Shown here: positions 11,388 to 22,881 of the stretch, in pieces
How positions within the stretch are numbered: position 1 is the stretch's first letter
How the letters are laid out: each line of letters opens with the position of its first letter
NCBI GenBank assembly: GCA_019722365.1
Contig: JADFUC010002198.1
Location: forward strand, 62,001-126,000
Length of the DNA: 64,000 bases
Direction: 5' to 3'
DNA from: Lithospermum erythrorhizon
Taxonomy: Eukaryota > Streptophyta > Magnoliopsida > Boraginales > Boraginaceae
Program-made: the position numbers and the translations under genes
The notes under the pieces: generated by a model
What the model was told of the DNA's origin: nothing
The model's input: the letters and a program-made list of their open reading frames with translations, nothing else
Database searches by the model: none

Positions 11388-14300
11388 TAGAAACCCATGG
11401 TCCAATCAGATAAACAAAAAAAAACTAAAAGCAGTACACACCGAGTGTTTACCAATTTATAAGAATGGGTGATTTGGAATAATTTGAAAGAGTGATTTGT
11501 CGATATGGTCCTCAAAAGTCTAATCAAGTTGTACTTTAATTTCCGATAGTGTAAATGTAGCAGTTCAATCATTAATATGGATATAAATATTGTTCTTTGA
11601 TCTCCATTTTGACGAACACATTAAAATTAGACGATCAAACAAAAGTTTTGGGGAAATCAATGATTATTTTTTTCATTCATTTATTCAATGATTTTTATAC
11701 GTTTTGGGGAAACTTCGGTATTTGAAGGAACGTTTTGGGAAGAAAACATGAAATGAAGAAAATAGGGACTAAATCACAAAGATTAAAGTTAACATCAAAT
11801 ACTAAACAAGGGCATTATTACTATCAAACGGAAGGAGTCATTCAATGATTTGTATAACATTTTGGGGAAACTTCTGATGATATGTCTTTGATTCGAGTCA
11901 TCATCTTGAGTATGGAAGGAGTATAACATGTTTTCCTGGTTTCATCCATAATTTATCTTTATCATCTCAATTTATAAGTTTCAAGGATGAGATATGTTAG
12001 CCTATATGACGCCTTTTGGCTGGAGAGAGGCTTAATAAGGACTAAGAGGTCGTTGGACCCGCTCGACTTTATATACAAACTTTTTAATATAATTTCATCA
12101 GCATATGACTTTAGCAATTTGTGAAATAAATGTGGAATAGGCTAAAAGTAATATTAACACCCTCAAATGAATGTTAGATAAAAAGATAAAAATAATAAAC
12201 GATTCAAAGAATCATTATGTGCACAAACATCCAAAACCTATTTTGATCACTAACATTAAGCTTCCAAAACTCATTTTGATCAATATTAACATTAAGCTCA
12301 TTCATGCATAATACGATTAAGTCCATTCATGGCTATTGATCAATCCTAGCAATTTATTAAACATATCACAATTCAATACATAGATATACTATGTGAGTTT
12401 AAGACATTCTTGATAGCAAGTTTAAAACATTCTATCGGCAAAGGAATATAACAATAAGTTCATTGATCAAATCAAACTATCCTAATCATGAGTAATGAAT
12501 TACGAAATCATAGGATATTCAATTATAGTTCGATTAAACTTATTCTATCAATATATCAAGTGAATTCAATTATATGTCGACATATTCAATTAGCGCATAA
12601 ACTAACATATAATAGAATCACAAACATAATATCAACAATAAGATAAAGAGTTGAGGGATAGAGAATGCAAACTTGACACGGTGTTTAACGAGCTTCGGCA
12701 AACCTAGTGCTCGACCCTTGGCTTTTCAACCTTGGGATTTGGAAAGTAACCCGTATATATTATCCAAGTAACTCCTCATGGCGTACAAGCAAACTACTCA
12801 ATATATACCATCTAGCTAAACCACTAGACCACCTAGCTACGCCTCTAGGCAACCACTCAAGCAACCTTGGGAAATCCACCCAAGCATCCAAGGTCTACAC
12901 CAACCTTGAACAAACGTTCTAGCTATACTGTAACCTCTAGCAATCCGCCAGAATCACTCCAACCACTCAGCATCCACTCAAGCAAACTCCTGAATACCAC
13001 CCAGCGTTCAAGATTACACCAACCTTGAACAACGCTCTAGCTACACCACTAGAACCGTCTAGCTATCTCGCTAGGAATACACACACCGAAGTTCATTTCA
13101 AGTAAGAAAACCTATTACTGTGAACTCAGGCTAACCTTTTCTCAAAGTTTTACTCTTTTGTACATGAAAATCCCTTAATGGATTAGATAGTATTACAATT
13201 TAAGCACAATTTTATAACTCTACATTGAGTGTATAAGAGTATTACACTTAAACAATAATATAACTCCTTACATTGAGTATATAACATTGAAGCTTGTTAA
13301 ACTCCTTGTCGGTAGATAAGACATCAAGCTCTGAACTCCCATTTGAACATTTCATCAAACACCTTAAATGCTCTTTGTTTTCCATTTCTCATTTCAAAGT
13401 TTAGACACAAACCAAACTCATTCTCTTTGATAATCACAATTAAAGCTCATGTGTTTGAGATATTTGGTGTTTTAAAGATGAAAAATAAAGTATAAAACGC
13501 TTAGGATCGGACAAAGAGTCAGGGAAGAAGATAGAAGTGTTGGGGATTTTATGGGGAAGAAATTGAAGGTCAAACGGTAAAAACGACCACTTTCGACCCC
13601 TAACAGCCCCTGTAAAGAACGTCTAAATGAGGCCTAATACGAAATATTTGAAACTCTTGAAAACAAAGCTTTCTCTCACAAAATGCAATCTATCCAAAGA
13701 ATGGCCTCAAATAGGGCCGATTGGTCACCGCACAGCCCGACTTTAAAACTCATTTCCCGCTTCGTTATAATTCGATTTTGACGATTCAAAAGCTGCTGAA
13801 AAAACTCTTTTCAAAACCTTTAATAAAATGAATTCAAAACCCAATTTTATAAACAATACTATTTTCAAAATATTTTCTTTTGACAAACATTCTTAAAAAC
13901 ATTGAACAGATTAAGTTTGTTTTGTCAAAAATAATTTGAAAAATATCTCCCAAATAAGAACTTCAATCAAGATCAAGAAAGGAAACTAGAGTAAGATTCA
14001 AGCCATAACTTTTACCTAGTCTTCGGCTTGCATCCAAGACCCGTCTCTTCCAATCTTGATTTTTCAGAAGTTTGTTCTTGGTCCTTTCTACGACCGGGTA
14101 ATGGACGATCTTAATCTTCCTCGCCATTCTTCACTTTGAAGTTTTGTATGGTTGATTCTTTCTCTCTCTATCACCATACTTATCTGGCATTTGCATTCCC
14201 ACCTTCAAGCTCATGACAAGTCTTCATTGTCTTCACGCTCGATCGTGTTTTGGCGATATCAATATCAACTTCGCTCGACAAAGCACCTTTCTAACATACC

Positions 14301-14440
14301 TATGAAATAAATCACTTGAGCACATATGTTAGATAGTAAATCAATGTTTAAGTCATCATTAAAATAAGGTGTATGGACACGTAGTCCAACCGTACGGACA
14401 CGTAGTCCAACAAGATAGACCTGGTGGCCAAAAGTTATTA
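11388..14440. other. Intergenic, probable old LTR-element non-coding sequence
   Basis: There is no gag or pol similarity in any frame that I can see. The region has a less AT-rich block with short tandem repeats (12660-13090) and a twice-repeated GGACACGTAGTCCAAC near 14376-14412. Overall it resembles non-coding parts of a decayed retroelement, but no LTR pair, PBS or PPT could be placed. Confidence 0.35.
12850..13062. repeat. ~120-bp imperfect tandem duplication
   Basis: Two adjacent copies each contain 'ccactcaagcaa', then 'ccaccca', then 'caccaaccttgaacaa', then 'ctagcta'. The region is rich in CTAGCTA-type motifs and less AT-rich than its surroundings. Confidence 0.6.
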
Positions 14441-15174
14441 TGCATAAATTTATTCCTTATGCACCATCCATAAGCAAATTTGCACTATTGGATCAAATAT
14501 ACACTTGTTTTCATCCAGCTAACCCAATAAAATATCCCCTTCTTAGGATAACAAATCGCATTATTTCTATATTAACAAACTCCCCTAACAAATTCTCTCA
14601 ACTGCCATCATCACACAAGCTCTTTCCTCCACACGTTGGCCACCGCGATATTCCAATGAATTTCTATCGCCGATGTCATTACGAGCTTACAACCGCATAT
14701 CTCGGATAGGTAATCATCTTTATCAATTGAATAATTTTGGTTTAAAATTTTTCGATTAATTTTGGTAATCATCTAGTATTGATTAATTTTACTTGAATTG
14801 TTCAATTAATTTGAATTATTTTGAATTATTTATTCTACATTCATATATTGATTTTAAAGCAGGTAGTTAATATTTGATTTAATTTATGTTTAGTGATGAT
14901 TAAATATTAAGTTTGATTAATATTTTTGGTTATTATTTATTTGATGCATTCTAATTATTTTCATTTAATTCAATTATATTGATCACTGTTATAAGAATAG
15001 TCAATTCATTTATTGTCAGCGACGTAATTTGTTGATATTTTTTATTCAAATATGTTTATTTTGTGATTTACTTTTGTGTTTATGTCTTTGTTTATTCGGT
15101 TTATTTTGTGATTTACTTTTGTTTTTGTTAACTAAAGTAAAAGCTTAACTATCAAAGGTCAACATTTTTGTTTA
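14440..15174. other. Intergenic upstream of the peroxidase fragment
   Basis: AT-rich sequence with no recognisable exon. The first exon expected for a glutathione peroxidase gene is not present here. Confidence 0.45.
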
Positions 15175-15465
15175 GCTGGGGCATTACCAAATGAACTACA
15201 CTGAACTTGCAAAGCTATATGAAGAATACAAGGATCAAGGTAGTCTCACATTACCTATTTTCTTGTTTCAGATACTAGATAAAGAAAGTAACTTGAGTTC
15301 AAATAAATGTGTCATGTTAATTATTCTTTCTATTGAAATAGGCTCAGATACCGTACTTCTTGCAATCAATTCGGGATCCCGTGAGTCCGAAACAATGTAA
15401 AACTAACAATTTGCTTTGCACTCGCTTTAAGGCCGGCATCCCAAAAGTGTTGTACGCAGTTCATA
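15175..15465 (+). pseudogene. Glutathione peroxidase (GPX) gene fragment
   Basis: Two exon-like pieces match plant glutathione peroxidase. The first (about 15175-15240) encodes NYTELAKLYEEYKDQ followed by a plausible donor (G|GTAGT); this is the conserved segment after the family's catalytic-Cys exon. The second (about 15340-15465) aligns with the next exon: CNQFG near 15362 and CTRFKA near 15420, the latter offset in frame. Between CNQFG and CTRFKA the reading frame is broken and a stop interrupts it, and upstream of NYTEL there is an in-frame TGA. An intron-like gap remains between the pieces, so this is a DNA-level gene fragment, not a processed copy. The catalytic-Cys exon and the C-terminal part are absent. 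GPX proteins reduce lipid or hydrogen peroxides, usually with thioredoxin; this copy cannot. Confidence 0.75.
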
Positions 15466-15707
15466 AGAAAGATGCGCTTAGTTATTATTTTAAGGACAAC
15501 CATATTGCGTATCACTATATTAAGCTCAATCCGTATATAATCTGTAATATGTTTGAAGCACTTGGTTCAACTCGTTATAATCCATAATATGTTTGAAAGA
15601 TCAACGCTATTAACACTATTTTGTTTATCTTTTTTTTTTTTGCTTCTAATGATTATATCAAACAAAAACATCATAGTTTTTAAAACAATTCTCCTAAGTA
15701 GAAAGGC

Positions 15708-16341
15708 ATTAAGCACATTTAATGATTTTCACATATATCTTCCTAAAACCATTAGCCTATATAAGAGGTTTTGAATGGTTTAGGATGATTATATTGACAT
15801 AATTTAGTTCAAACCATTAAGCACATCTAATGATTTTTACATATATCTTCGTGAAACCATTAGCCTATATAAGAGGTTTTAACAGCCCAGATGCTTATAT
15901 GGGCATACTTAGTGAAACTATTAAACACATTTACTTAGATTTCTCATATATATTCCCCTTAAATCATTAGCATATACAAAGAGGTTTCAATGGTTTCGGG
16001 AGATGCTTATATAGAAATAATTTAGTGAAATGTCTTCGACATACCAACTGCAAAAGAGCTTCGAAAAGCAAGCATCAGCCATCAGCCTTTTCTACGCGCT
16101 GGGTTCGAGTCACGCAAGGGAGGAATCTCAGACGGGTCGTTTATGGGAAAGCCAAGCCTCTGACTGACCCCGAGGCACATCCCGCGATTTGCCTCCTACG
16201 TGTAGCTTGGCTGACATGAGTACAGAGACCCCTTACTGATTTCGCTTCTGGGACTTTTATAAAAGCCATTAAACACATTTAATGGTTTTTACATATATAT
16301 TCCTGAAACCATTAACCTATACAAGAGGTTTTGAATGGTTT
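15708..16341. repeat. ~105-bp tandem array, four diverged copies
   Basis: Copies begin 'attaa(g/a)cacat' at 15708, 15816, 15920 and 16268. Each continues with 'acatatat', 'accattagcctat' and 'agaggtttt'. The period between the first three is 104-108 bp. The gap to the fourth is filled by an unrelated segment of about 235 bp. Confidence 0.8.
16031..16264 (+). mobile_element. SINE-like insertion inside the tandem array
   Basis: This segment separates array copies 3 and 4 and is less AT-rich than the array. It contains a pol III B-box match, GGTTCGAGTC at 16102-16111. Length fits a SINE, but I could not place a convincing A box, A-rich tail or target duplication. Confidence 0.5.
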
Positions 16342-16599
16342 AAAATTGATATAATTATTAGGTTTAGTATATAAGATAGTCTAATGCATGCTTAAAACCA
16401 TCAATAAAAGTCAATGATTTAGTACAGCAAGATCTACTCATTAAATATTTTTGATGGTTTCAAAATAAATTCTTATAAGCAAAATTAATTATTTGTTTTA
16501 AAAAATTATGAACATGTGCTTTAGACATAAACCCTTAATAATATGTCAATTTTTAATCTTTTGGAATAAATAAAAAAAATCATGAATAGCCACTTCTCC

Positions 16600-16790
16600 T
16601 GCTTCAAAATACATTTATCATCTAAAAATTTTTATCTTTTTTCACAATAAGCGATTGTTTATAATTTTAATACATTTTATAATCTAATGTACTTTTTTAT
16701 TTCCAATGTGTTTTTACAATCCCAATATAGTTTTTTCACAATCCCTTAATAAATTACTTTTTATTTCCAAACAATCATCTATTTCAAAAT
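16600..16790. mobile_element. Stowaway-like MITE, copy 3 (inverted)
   Basis: Read on the - strand, the interior ('aagggattgtgaaaa', 'ctatattgggattgtaaa', 'aaacaatcgcttat') matches the MITE copies at 11201 and 25244. Ends are 'ttcaaaata'-like on both sides. Confidence 0.5.
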
Positions 16791-16794
16791 CCGG

Positions 16795-18239
16795 GCTTTA
16801 ATAGCTTATTAGTTAAATGTCCTGGGTCGACTTCATCACTAGTAATGAAAATATCCAAATTAATAGTAGCTTAAATATTTTAGAATGAGAAGATCGAAAT
16901 TACGGAGTATTGCTTGCTTATCACTCCTCTGGCCTCAAAATACGCCATTTGAAGCTGCTTTTACAAGAACAGTTGTCAGATTCTCTAACGGGCTGCGGAT
17001 ACGTAAATTATGCGTTGGACTTGATTCGTTAATCTGCCACTCCATGAATGGACTGACTTATGCATTGGGTATAAATATAACTGACCCGGATTTATTTTAT
17101 CATTGTGAAAATAGAATTTACATAAGTAGTATATATATGTCCTCTTCAAATAAATATTTTGAAACTGAAAAATCATTTATCAATTACTGAAAAGAGTCAT
17201 TAGCATCACTGTTGCATCTGTTAAAAGTCTTCTAAAAACTAACTGTTGCAAGCCTAAAGTCATAATTCCACTTAATGCACATCCTCAATAGAAGTTTTTG
17301 AAATTCCTTTCATATTGTACGACTTTTTAAAAGAACTTCTCAAAATTAATAAAAGAGTTACAAGAATAAGTTGGTCATATTTACCTAGTTTGTTGGCATG
17401 TCCGTTTATAAATTTGATAAAAATTAGATAACAAAATTTCCTCGATGGATACATAGACAGGTTAATGAAATTAGATAACAAAATTTCCTCGATGGATAAA
17501 TAGACAGGTTAGTGCAAAAGGCATATGAAAGACTTGTAGCAATATAGCATTATGTGATATGAATAATATATATAGATAGTTGATTTTATGAAAATGAATT
17601 GAAGATATTTTGATGTTACCAATAATTTTAATTAAGCTTTATGATTTGAAATGGATGGAGTACATAAATTAAGCTTTATAATTACATAAGATATGAAACT
17701 TTTAATTAAATTATAAATTAAGTAATTGGAGCAAGCTTACAATAAACAATTTATCTTCTCTCTGAAGTCTACTACATCATCATCATCTTCGTTTGAATAT
17801 TACATCAAATTTATGTAACTATTAAACCCACCAAGAATGGTTGCTCAAATCCATAATGATCCGAAAGTACAAACCTACAAAACATAAAATATTCCTCTAA
17901 AAGGATTCGAACTAAAGAACTCTCATAAAGAAACTCTTACCAGAAACTGGCAGACTAAATACCTTTGGTACAAAAACTCTACCTAAACAAGTTAACGTAA
18001 AATATTTCAATCTAAAATTAATGCTTATGTAAATGATAAATTGAACAGAAGTACTGTTTATGAGAGGAATTCAAATGCTTTTAAAAACTTATGTAAAATT
18101 AATGTATCCTTAAAATTTGAGAAGGAAGGAGTATGCTTTTTGGAAGTAAATTCACATTAATTAATTATTCCTTAAATTTTTGAAAAAGTTAAAAATCAAA
18201 AGCATATAATATTTATATCATGAAATGAGTACATTAGAT
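16795..18239. other. Intergenic
   Basis: No gene recognised. A 37-bp phrase including 'caaaatttcctcgatgga' is directly repeated at about 17433 and 17478, a small local duplication. Confidence 0.5.
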
Positions 18240-18660
18240 TTATTAAAAAATTGCCCAAAATGAAGCCTCTCTTTCCCTCTCATTAAATTACACTAAGAAT
18301 TTACAATCAACAAATTTAATAATCTATAATTTACAATCATCAAATTTAATAATTCAGTTTTTTAATAAATAATTGCCCAAAAGGAAGTCTCTCTCTTTAA
18401 ATTACATTTAAATTCACAATCTCCAAATTTAATAATCCAAATTTTTCAATAAACAATTACCCAAAATGAACTCTCTCTCTCTCTAAATTACATTAAAAAT
18501 TCTCAACCACCAAATTTAATAATCCACTTTTTCAATAAATAATACCCAAAATAAAATATCTCTCTAAATTATATTAAATTCACAATCACAGAATTAAATA
18601 ATCCAAGTTTTCAATAAATAATGCGCAAAATGTAGGCCTACTCCCGCTTTTTTCAATAAA
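18240..18660. repeat. ~85-bp CT-rich tandem array upstream of HIPP
   Basis: At least five units share the order 'aataaataattgcccaaaa', a (TC)n tract, 'aaattacatt', 'cacaatcaccaaa' and 'tttaataatcca'. Units begin near 18240, 18357, 18442, 18528 and 18609. A separate unit lies at 19430-19505, about 350 bp upstream of the HIPP start codon. Confidence 0.8.
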
Positions 18661-18917
18661 TACTGTTCCAAATGGCCTCCAAGCATAATGAGACCATGCA
18701 GTGGTGAGGTAAATTAAATTGGGTGTTAATTGATGTATCGTAAGTAAAATATGTTAAATTCTTTTCGATTTCTCTTTCATGTTAAATTTAGCCTATATGC
18801 ACTTTCATGTTAAGTGTTAAAATGGCTTTTCTGAACAAATAATTATTTGAAATTAATTTTTGTTTTCAACAATCATTTTATTTTTCAAAAATCTATAACA
18901 AGTATGAATTTGTATGA

Positions 18918-19075
18918 TTTGGATATCAAAAAAACTAAAATGGAGTTATGTGAATGAAAGACGATATAAAAAAACTTTACGAATGACTAAGATACAGATT
19001 TGAATCTGGATATCAAAAAACTAAAATGGAGTTATGCACGAAAGATAATATAAAAAAACTTTATGAATGACTACA
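18918..19075. repeat. ~70-bp direct duplication
   Basis: The phrase 'ggatatcaaaaaa', 'actaaaatggagttatg' and then 'ataaaaaaacttta(c/t)gaatgacta' occurs at about 18920-18989 and again at 19008-19073. Confidence 0.75.
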
Positions 19076-19163
19076 AGTTATTATGCATGCTTGAAGATAT
19101 TAGAGTGTTAAATTAGGAAAGATCAGAAGAATAGTCTGATTTCGTAGAAAAAATTATACTAAA

Positions 19164-19398
19164 TATTCCTTCCGTTTTTATTTATTCGTCAAGCTTAAAT
19201 TTTATTGCACATGACAGCGAAAGAAAACATAATCGTTTATCAAAATTTACAATCAATTAAAATTATATCATTAATGGCTGATAATTAAAACGATCAAAAA
19301 GATATTAAAATATAAAAATATAATTTATTATATCGAAACGATAATTATTTTAAAACAAAAAATTTAAACTAAAACGATTAAAAAAACAGAGGTATTAT
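19164..19398. mobile_element. Possible Stowaway-like MITE
   Basis: The left end (ATTCCTTCCGTTTTTAT) and complement of the right end (ATACCTCTGTTTTTTTA) form an imperfect inverted repeat with TA on the flanks. The assignment rests on these ends only. Confidence 0.45.
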
Positions 19399-19429
19399 TA
19401 TATATATGCTGAAAATGGTACGAGTATTA

Positions 19430-19851
19430 GAATTCACAATCACCAAATTTAATAATCCAGTTTCCCAATAAATAATTGCCCAAAGTGAACTTTCTCTCTC
19501 TATGGCCTTTGTTTACTTTCATGACAAAACCCCCAACCCCCTCTCTTCCCCTAACAGTCTAACACACACACATACTCTGTAATAAAGGAACAAGACTCAC
19601 CAAATTGAGTTTAATGTCCACCCACCGCTTCTAAAATCTCTCTCTCTCTTCAGCCCCCTTCTGGTTCTTGAAATAAAACTAATGCCATTTTATTTTATGT
19701 AGTGTTTTTCATATTATTATAGAACCCAACAAGCTAGAACACAAAGAAAACAAACTAATATATTTCAATTCAATACTTTAACTCACATTTACTCTCTTAG
19801 ATCTCTTAACAAGCTTCAACTTCACTACATTTCTGTTTTGATCAAGAAAAC
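19430..19851 (+). promoter_or_regulatory. HIPP promoter and 5' UTR region
   Basis: This stretch contains one unit of the upstream tandem array (19430-19505), a second CT-rich tract near 19640 and AT-rich sequence before the start codon at 19852. (TC)n tracts near the 5' end are common in plant promoters and leaders. No transcription start can be fixed, so the limits are nominal. Confidence 0.4.
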
Positions 19852-21940
19852 ATGAGTAAAGAGGAGTTCTTGAAGATCCAGGTATATTCATAGGCCTAAA
19901 GAATGTGATTTTTTTTACCTTGGTATGAATTATGTTTGTTTCATTTTTTAGCTAATTTGATCACCTTTTTTCTATATTTTATTTACACCTCTTTCAGCCA
20001 TTTGCATATTTCGTATTGTATTTCAGTTGAAGTGAGATTTGCTGATGTCAAGGATTGGATTTTTAGTTTATAATGATGTTCCTTTTTGGTTGTGTTTTGT
20101 GTCTATGAATATGTTTTTTTGTTTTAGTTTCAAATGTATGATGAATAAAGAAACAAATAAATATATAGCTAATTGCTTTTGTTTGTTGTCTTCTCTATGT
20201 TTGCTTGTATTTGCAGACTTGTGCCCTCAAAGTCAATATACACTGTGATGGTTGCAAGAACAAAGTCAAAAAGATCTTGCAGAAGATAGATGGTACATTT
20301 TATAATTTCAAGACTCAATTTTTATATTTATCTAATATTTATTTTTTTGCTGTGATTAATCTATTGATTTTATCAGAAACAGATTAGTATCAGAATCTTC
20401 ACAAATTTTTTATTTCAAAGATAATATTCATTTTGTCTTTTTAGGGGTCTATAAGATACACGTAGATTCAGAACAAGGAAAGGTATCAGTAGCTGGAAAT
20501 GTTGACCCTGCAACACTGATCAAGAAGCTCACAAAGAATGGCAAACATGCTGAGCTCTGGGGTGCACCAAAACCAAACAACAATCAACAGATTGCTAATA
20601 AAATGAAGGAAATGCAAATCGAGAAAGGCAGTAAGAAAGGGGGTGGTAATCAGAACAACAAAGGCCAGGGTCAGAAGGGAGGTGGTGGCGGTGCTGGAAC
20701 TAATCCCCAGCATCATCAGCTGCAAAAAGGTGGAGCTGGCGGTGGAGGTGGTGGTGGCGGTCAGTTTAGTCAATTGCCGCCGCAGTTACAGCAACAAATG
20801 AAAGCGCTTCAAGATATGAAGATGGCTCAATTGAATGGCGTTAACATGCCCTTCAACAATGGAAAGGGAGGGCAGGTCCAGAAGTCGGTGAAGTTTAATC
20901 AACCCGAAGACGATGAGTTTGATGATGACGATGATGATTTGGATGATGATTTTACTGATGAATATGATGATGATGGCTCTGCGGATGAATTGGATGAAGT
21001 TCCTTTGAACAAAAAGGAGCCTTCTGTAGTGTTAATCGGAAATGGTGGAGGTGGAGGTGGACAGATGCCTCCTAATATGATGATGAATGGTCAGATGGCT
21101 AATATGTTGAATGCTCAGCAAGCTATGATGATGAAAGGTGCCAATGGTGGTGCCGGTGGTCCTCCTGGAGGAATTAATGGCAAAAAAGGCGGTGGTGGGC
21201 CTGTTGGTGGTAGTGGTAATATACCTGTTCAAGTGAACATGGGAGGTGGAAATGATGGAGGCAAAAAAGGAGGAAATGGAGGAAACCATAATCAAGGTGG
21301 TGGTAGCGGTGCTCAAAAGAGTGCCAAAAATGGTGGTGGTGGACAACCTCAGAATGGTAATAATAATGGGGGTGGAGGTAGTGGTCAGAACAAGAATGGT
21401 AATGGTGGAGCTAACATGATTAATGCTAATGGGGGTAAGAAGGGGGGTCCAATGAATGATGGGATGCATGGCATGCCAAACATGATGGCTGCTATGAATG
21501 CTGGAGCTGGTGGTAGTATGGGAGGGCCAATGGGAAATATGCCCATGGGTCATATGCCTCAAATGGCCCAGATGGGTAATCGGCAGATGTCTCAAATGGG
21601 TCAGATGCAAGCTGTTCACGGCCTACCTGCTGGAGCGCCAAGAGGGATGCCTGGTAGCAGTGGAGGCAGCGGCCAAGGTGGGCATTTCCAAGGAACTGGC
21701 GCCCCCGAGGCAATGAATGGGAACCCTTATTACCAGCAACAAATGGCAGCAATGATGATGAACCAACAGCGAGCTGCGGCTGGAAATTTCCAACCAATGA
21801 TATATGCTAGGCCACCTCCAGAAATCAACTACATGCCGGCCCCTTACCAGCCCTATGGCCCATACGATCCTCCACCTCCCAGCGACCCTTACACAAACTA
21901 CTTCAATGACGAGAATACCTCTAGTTGCATTGTGATGTGA
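19852..21940 (+). CDS. Heavy-metal-associated isoprenylated plant protein (HIPP), HMA + CaaX
   Basis: Three exons join in frame to 533 residues: 19852-19881, 20217-20292 and 20445-21940, with GT-AG introns of 335 and 152 bp. Residues about 11-75 form an HMA (ferredoxin-like metal-binding) domain with the metal ligands Cys20 and Cys23 in HCDGC, then [23 protein letters not shown] long low-complexity region follows: Gly/Asn/Gln/Lys-rich, a run of Asp/Glu at residues 190-220, more Gly-rich sequence and a Met-rich part, then a Pro/Tyr-rich tail. The protein ends CIVM, a CaaX box that would be farnesylated and tether the protein to a membrane. This order and length fit the long, Gly-rich HIPP subgroup. 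The family binds heavy metals or acts in stress signalling. The start was chosen because exon 1 ([10 protein letters not shown]) splices cleanly to the HMA domain. The ATG at 20603, in exon 3, would lose the HMA domain. Confidence 0.93.
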
Positions 21941-22221
21941 AGACGTCGTTGCCTCCCCTGTTGTCTGCCGAAAGAGGCTGAGTACAAAGTTGTGGAATGT
22001 GGATTGGTGGTGCATCCATTGTTCAAATAGTTTTCTTTGTCTTAATATGTCATAATATACAAAAAAGGAACCTTAATATGGAACTTTTAACTTATCTTTC
22101 ATCTTCCTTTACATTTTTAATTCTAGCGTAGGATTTTTTTCCCTGCGAGTGGAAGACGCTGAAAGCTAAGTGAGTAATGTATGGGGTCTAATGGAGATGT
22201 TTATACCGTGTTTATATGTTT
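21941..22221 (+). other. HIPP 3' UTR and flank
   Basis: Sequence after the TGA stop is AT-rich with several AATAT-like phrases near 22040-22080 that could serve polyadenylation. The exact end cannot be set. Confidence 0.45.
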
Positions 22222-22238
22222 AGAGCAACAATCTGGGA

Positions 22239-22864
22239 ATCTACCTTCAAAAAAAGCCGTGACCTAATGAATGATTGGGAATCTGCCTTAAAAAACCCCA
22301 AACAAAAGACCATAACCCAAAATAACCATCAAAACTCGCACTCAAAAAATCTTCGTAAAAACGTGACTTTTAAGTCCTCCAATTGTACAAGAGACTGTCA
22401 TCTGAGAGGCAAAAGTATGCATTGGCACTTCAAATGGTCAAGACCCGATTTGATTGATTAGGAAAGTCATCGAATGGGATAAAATCTATTCAAAAGAACG
22501 CTCACTTGCTAAAGGCAATCGTGTTGAAAGACGACAATAAATGAGGAAACCTTTGGAGAAACAATACTTTTGGCCTCAATTCTCCTTAAAAATGTAAAAA
22601 CTCATTCATGCTTTTACAAGATTGAAAGAAGTATCGAGTGGCAAAGACTGAAGAATGAAGAAATGATAAATGTTTGCAAGTTATTTTAGTTTCCAACTGA
22701 TGTTAGATGTTTTATCAACTTGCTCGATGTAACAATTTATAATTTCAACTCTTCTTATTGTCGCTCTAGAACTAGTAGTTTGTATGTTTCATTGAACAAC
22801 GATGGTTCGAATGATGTTTTGGATACTTTTTACAATTAATGAATGCATTATTTATAAAAAAAAA
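22239..22864 (+). mobile_element. Poly(A)-tailed retro-insert with perfect 17-bp target duplication
   Basis: AGAGCAACAATCTGGGA occurs at 22222-22238 and identically at 22865-22881. The 626 bp between them end in about ten A. This is the signature of LINE-type target-primed reverse transcription. The insert has no A/B boxes and no intact ORF; frames with scattered stops read in short stretches. It may be a 5'-truncated LINE or a processed copy of a cellular transcript. A short internal duplication ('gggaatctaccttcaaaaaa' and 'gggaatctgccttaaaaaac') lies at its 5' end, the first copy overlapping the target duplication. Confidence 0.85.
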
Positions 22865-22881
22865 AGAGCAACAATCTGGGA

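Noticed and set aside
14376..14412. Repeated GGACACGTAGTCC as a transcription-factor array (G-box core ACGT)
   Set aside because: Only two copies, with no adjacent gene; likely part of an old repeat.
16102..16111. tRNA gene candidate from a B-box match
   Set aside because: No cloverleaf or A box at tRNA spacing; the context is an insertion in a tandem array, so a SINE-like element is a better reading.
16885..17190. 101-codon open frame on the + strand
   Set aside because: No recognisable motif, AT-rich second half and no splice or promoter context.
18240..18660. CRISPR-like repeat arrangement
   Set aside because: Units are contiguous and diverged with no conserved repeat/unique spacer pattern, and the DNA is a plant nuclear genome.
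20486..21797. Long open frames antisense to, or frame-shifted in, the HIPP third exon (for example 21032-21619 -)
   Set aside because: They are shadows of Gly-, Met- and Asp-rich codon repeats of the real frame, and their translations are low-complexity Thr/Ile/His-rich.
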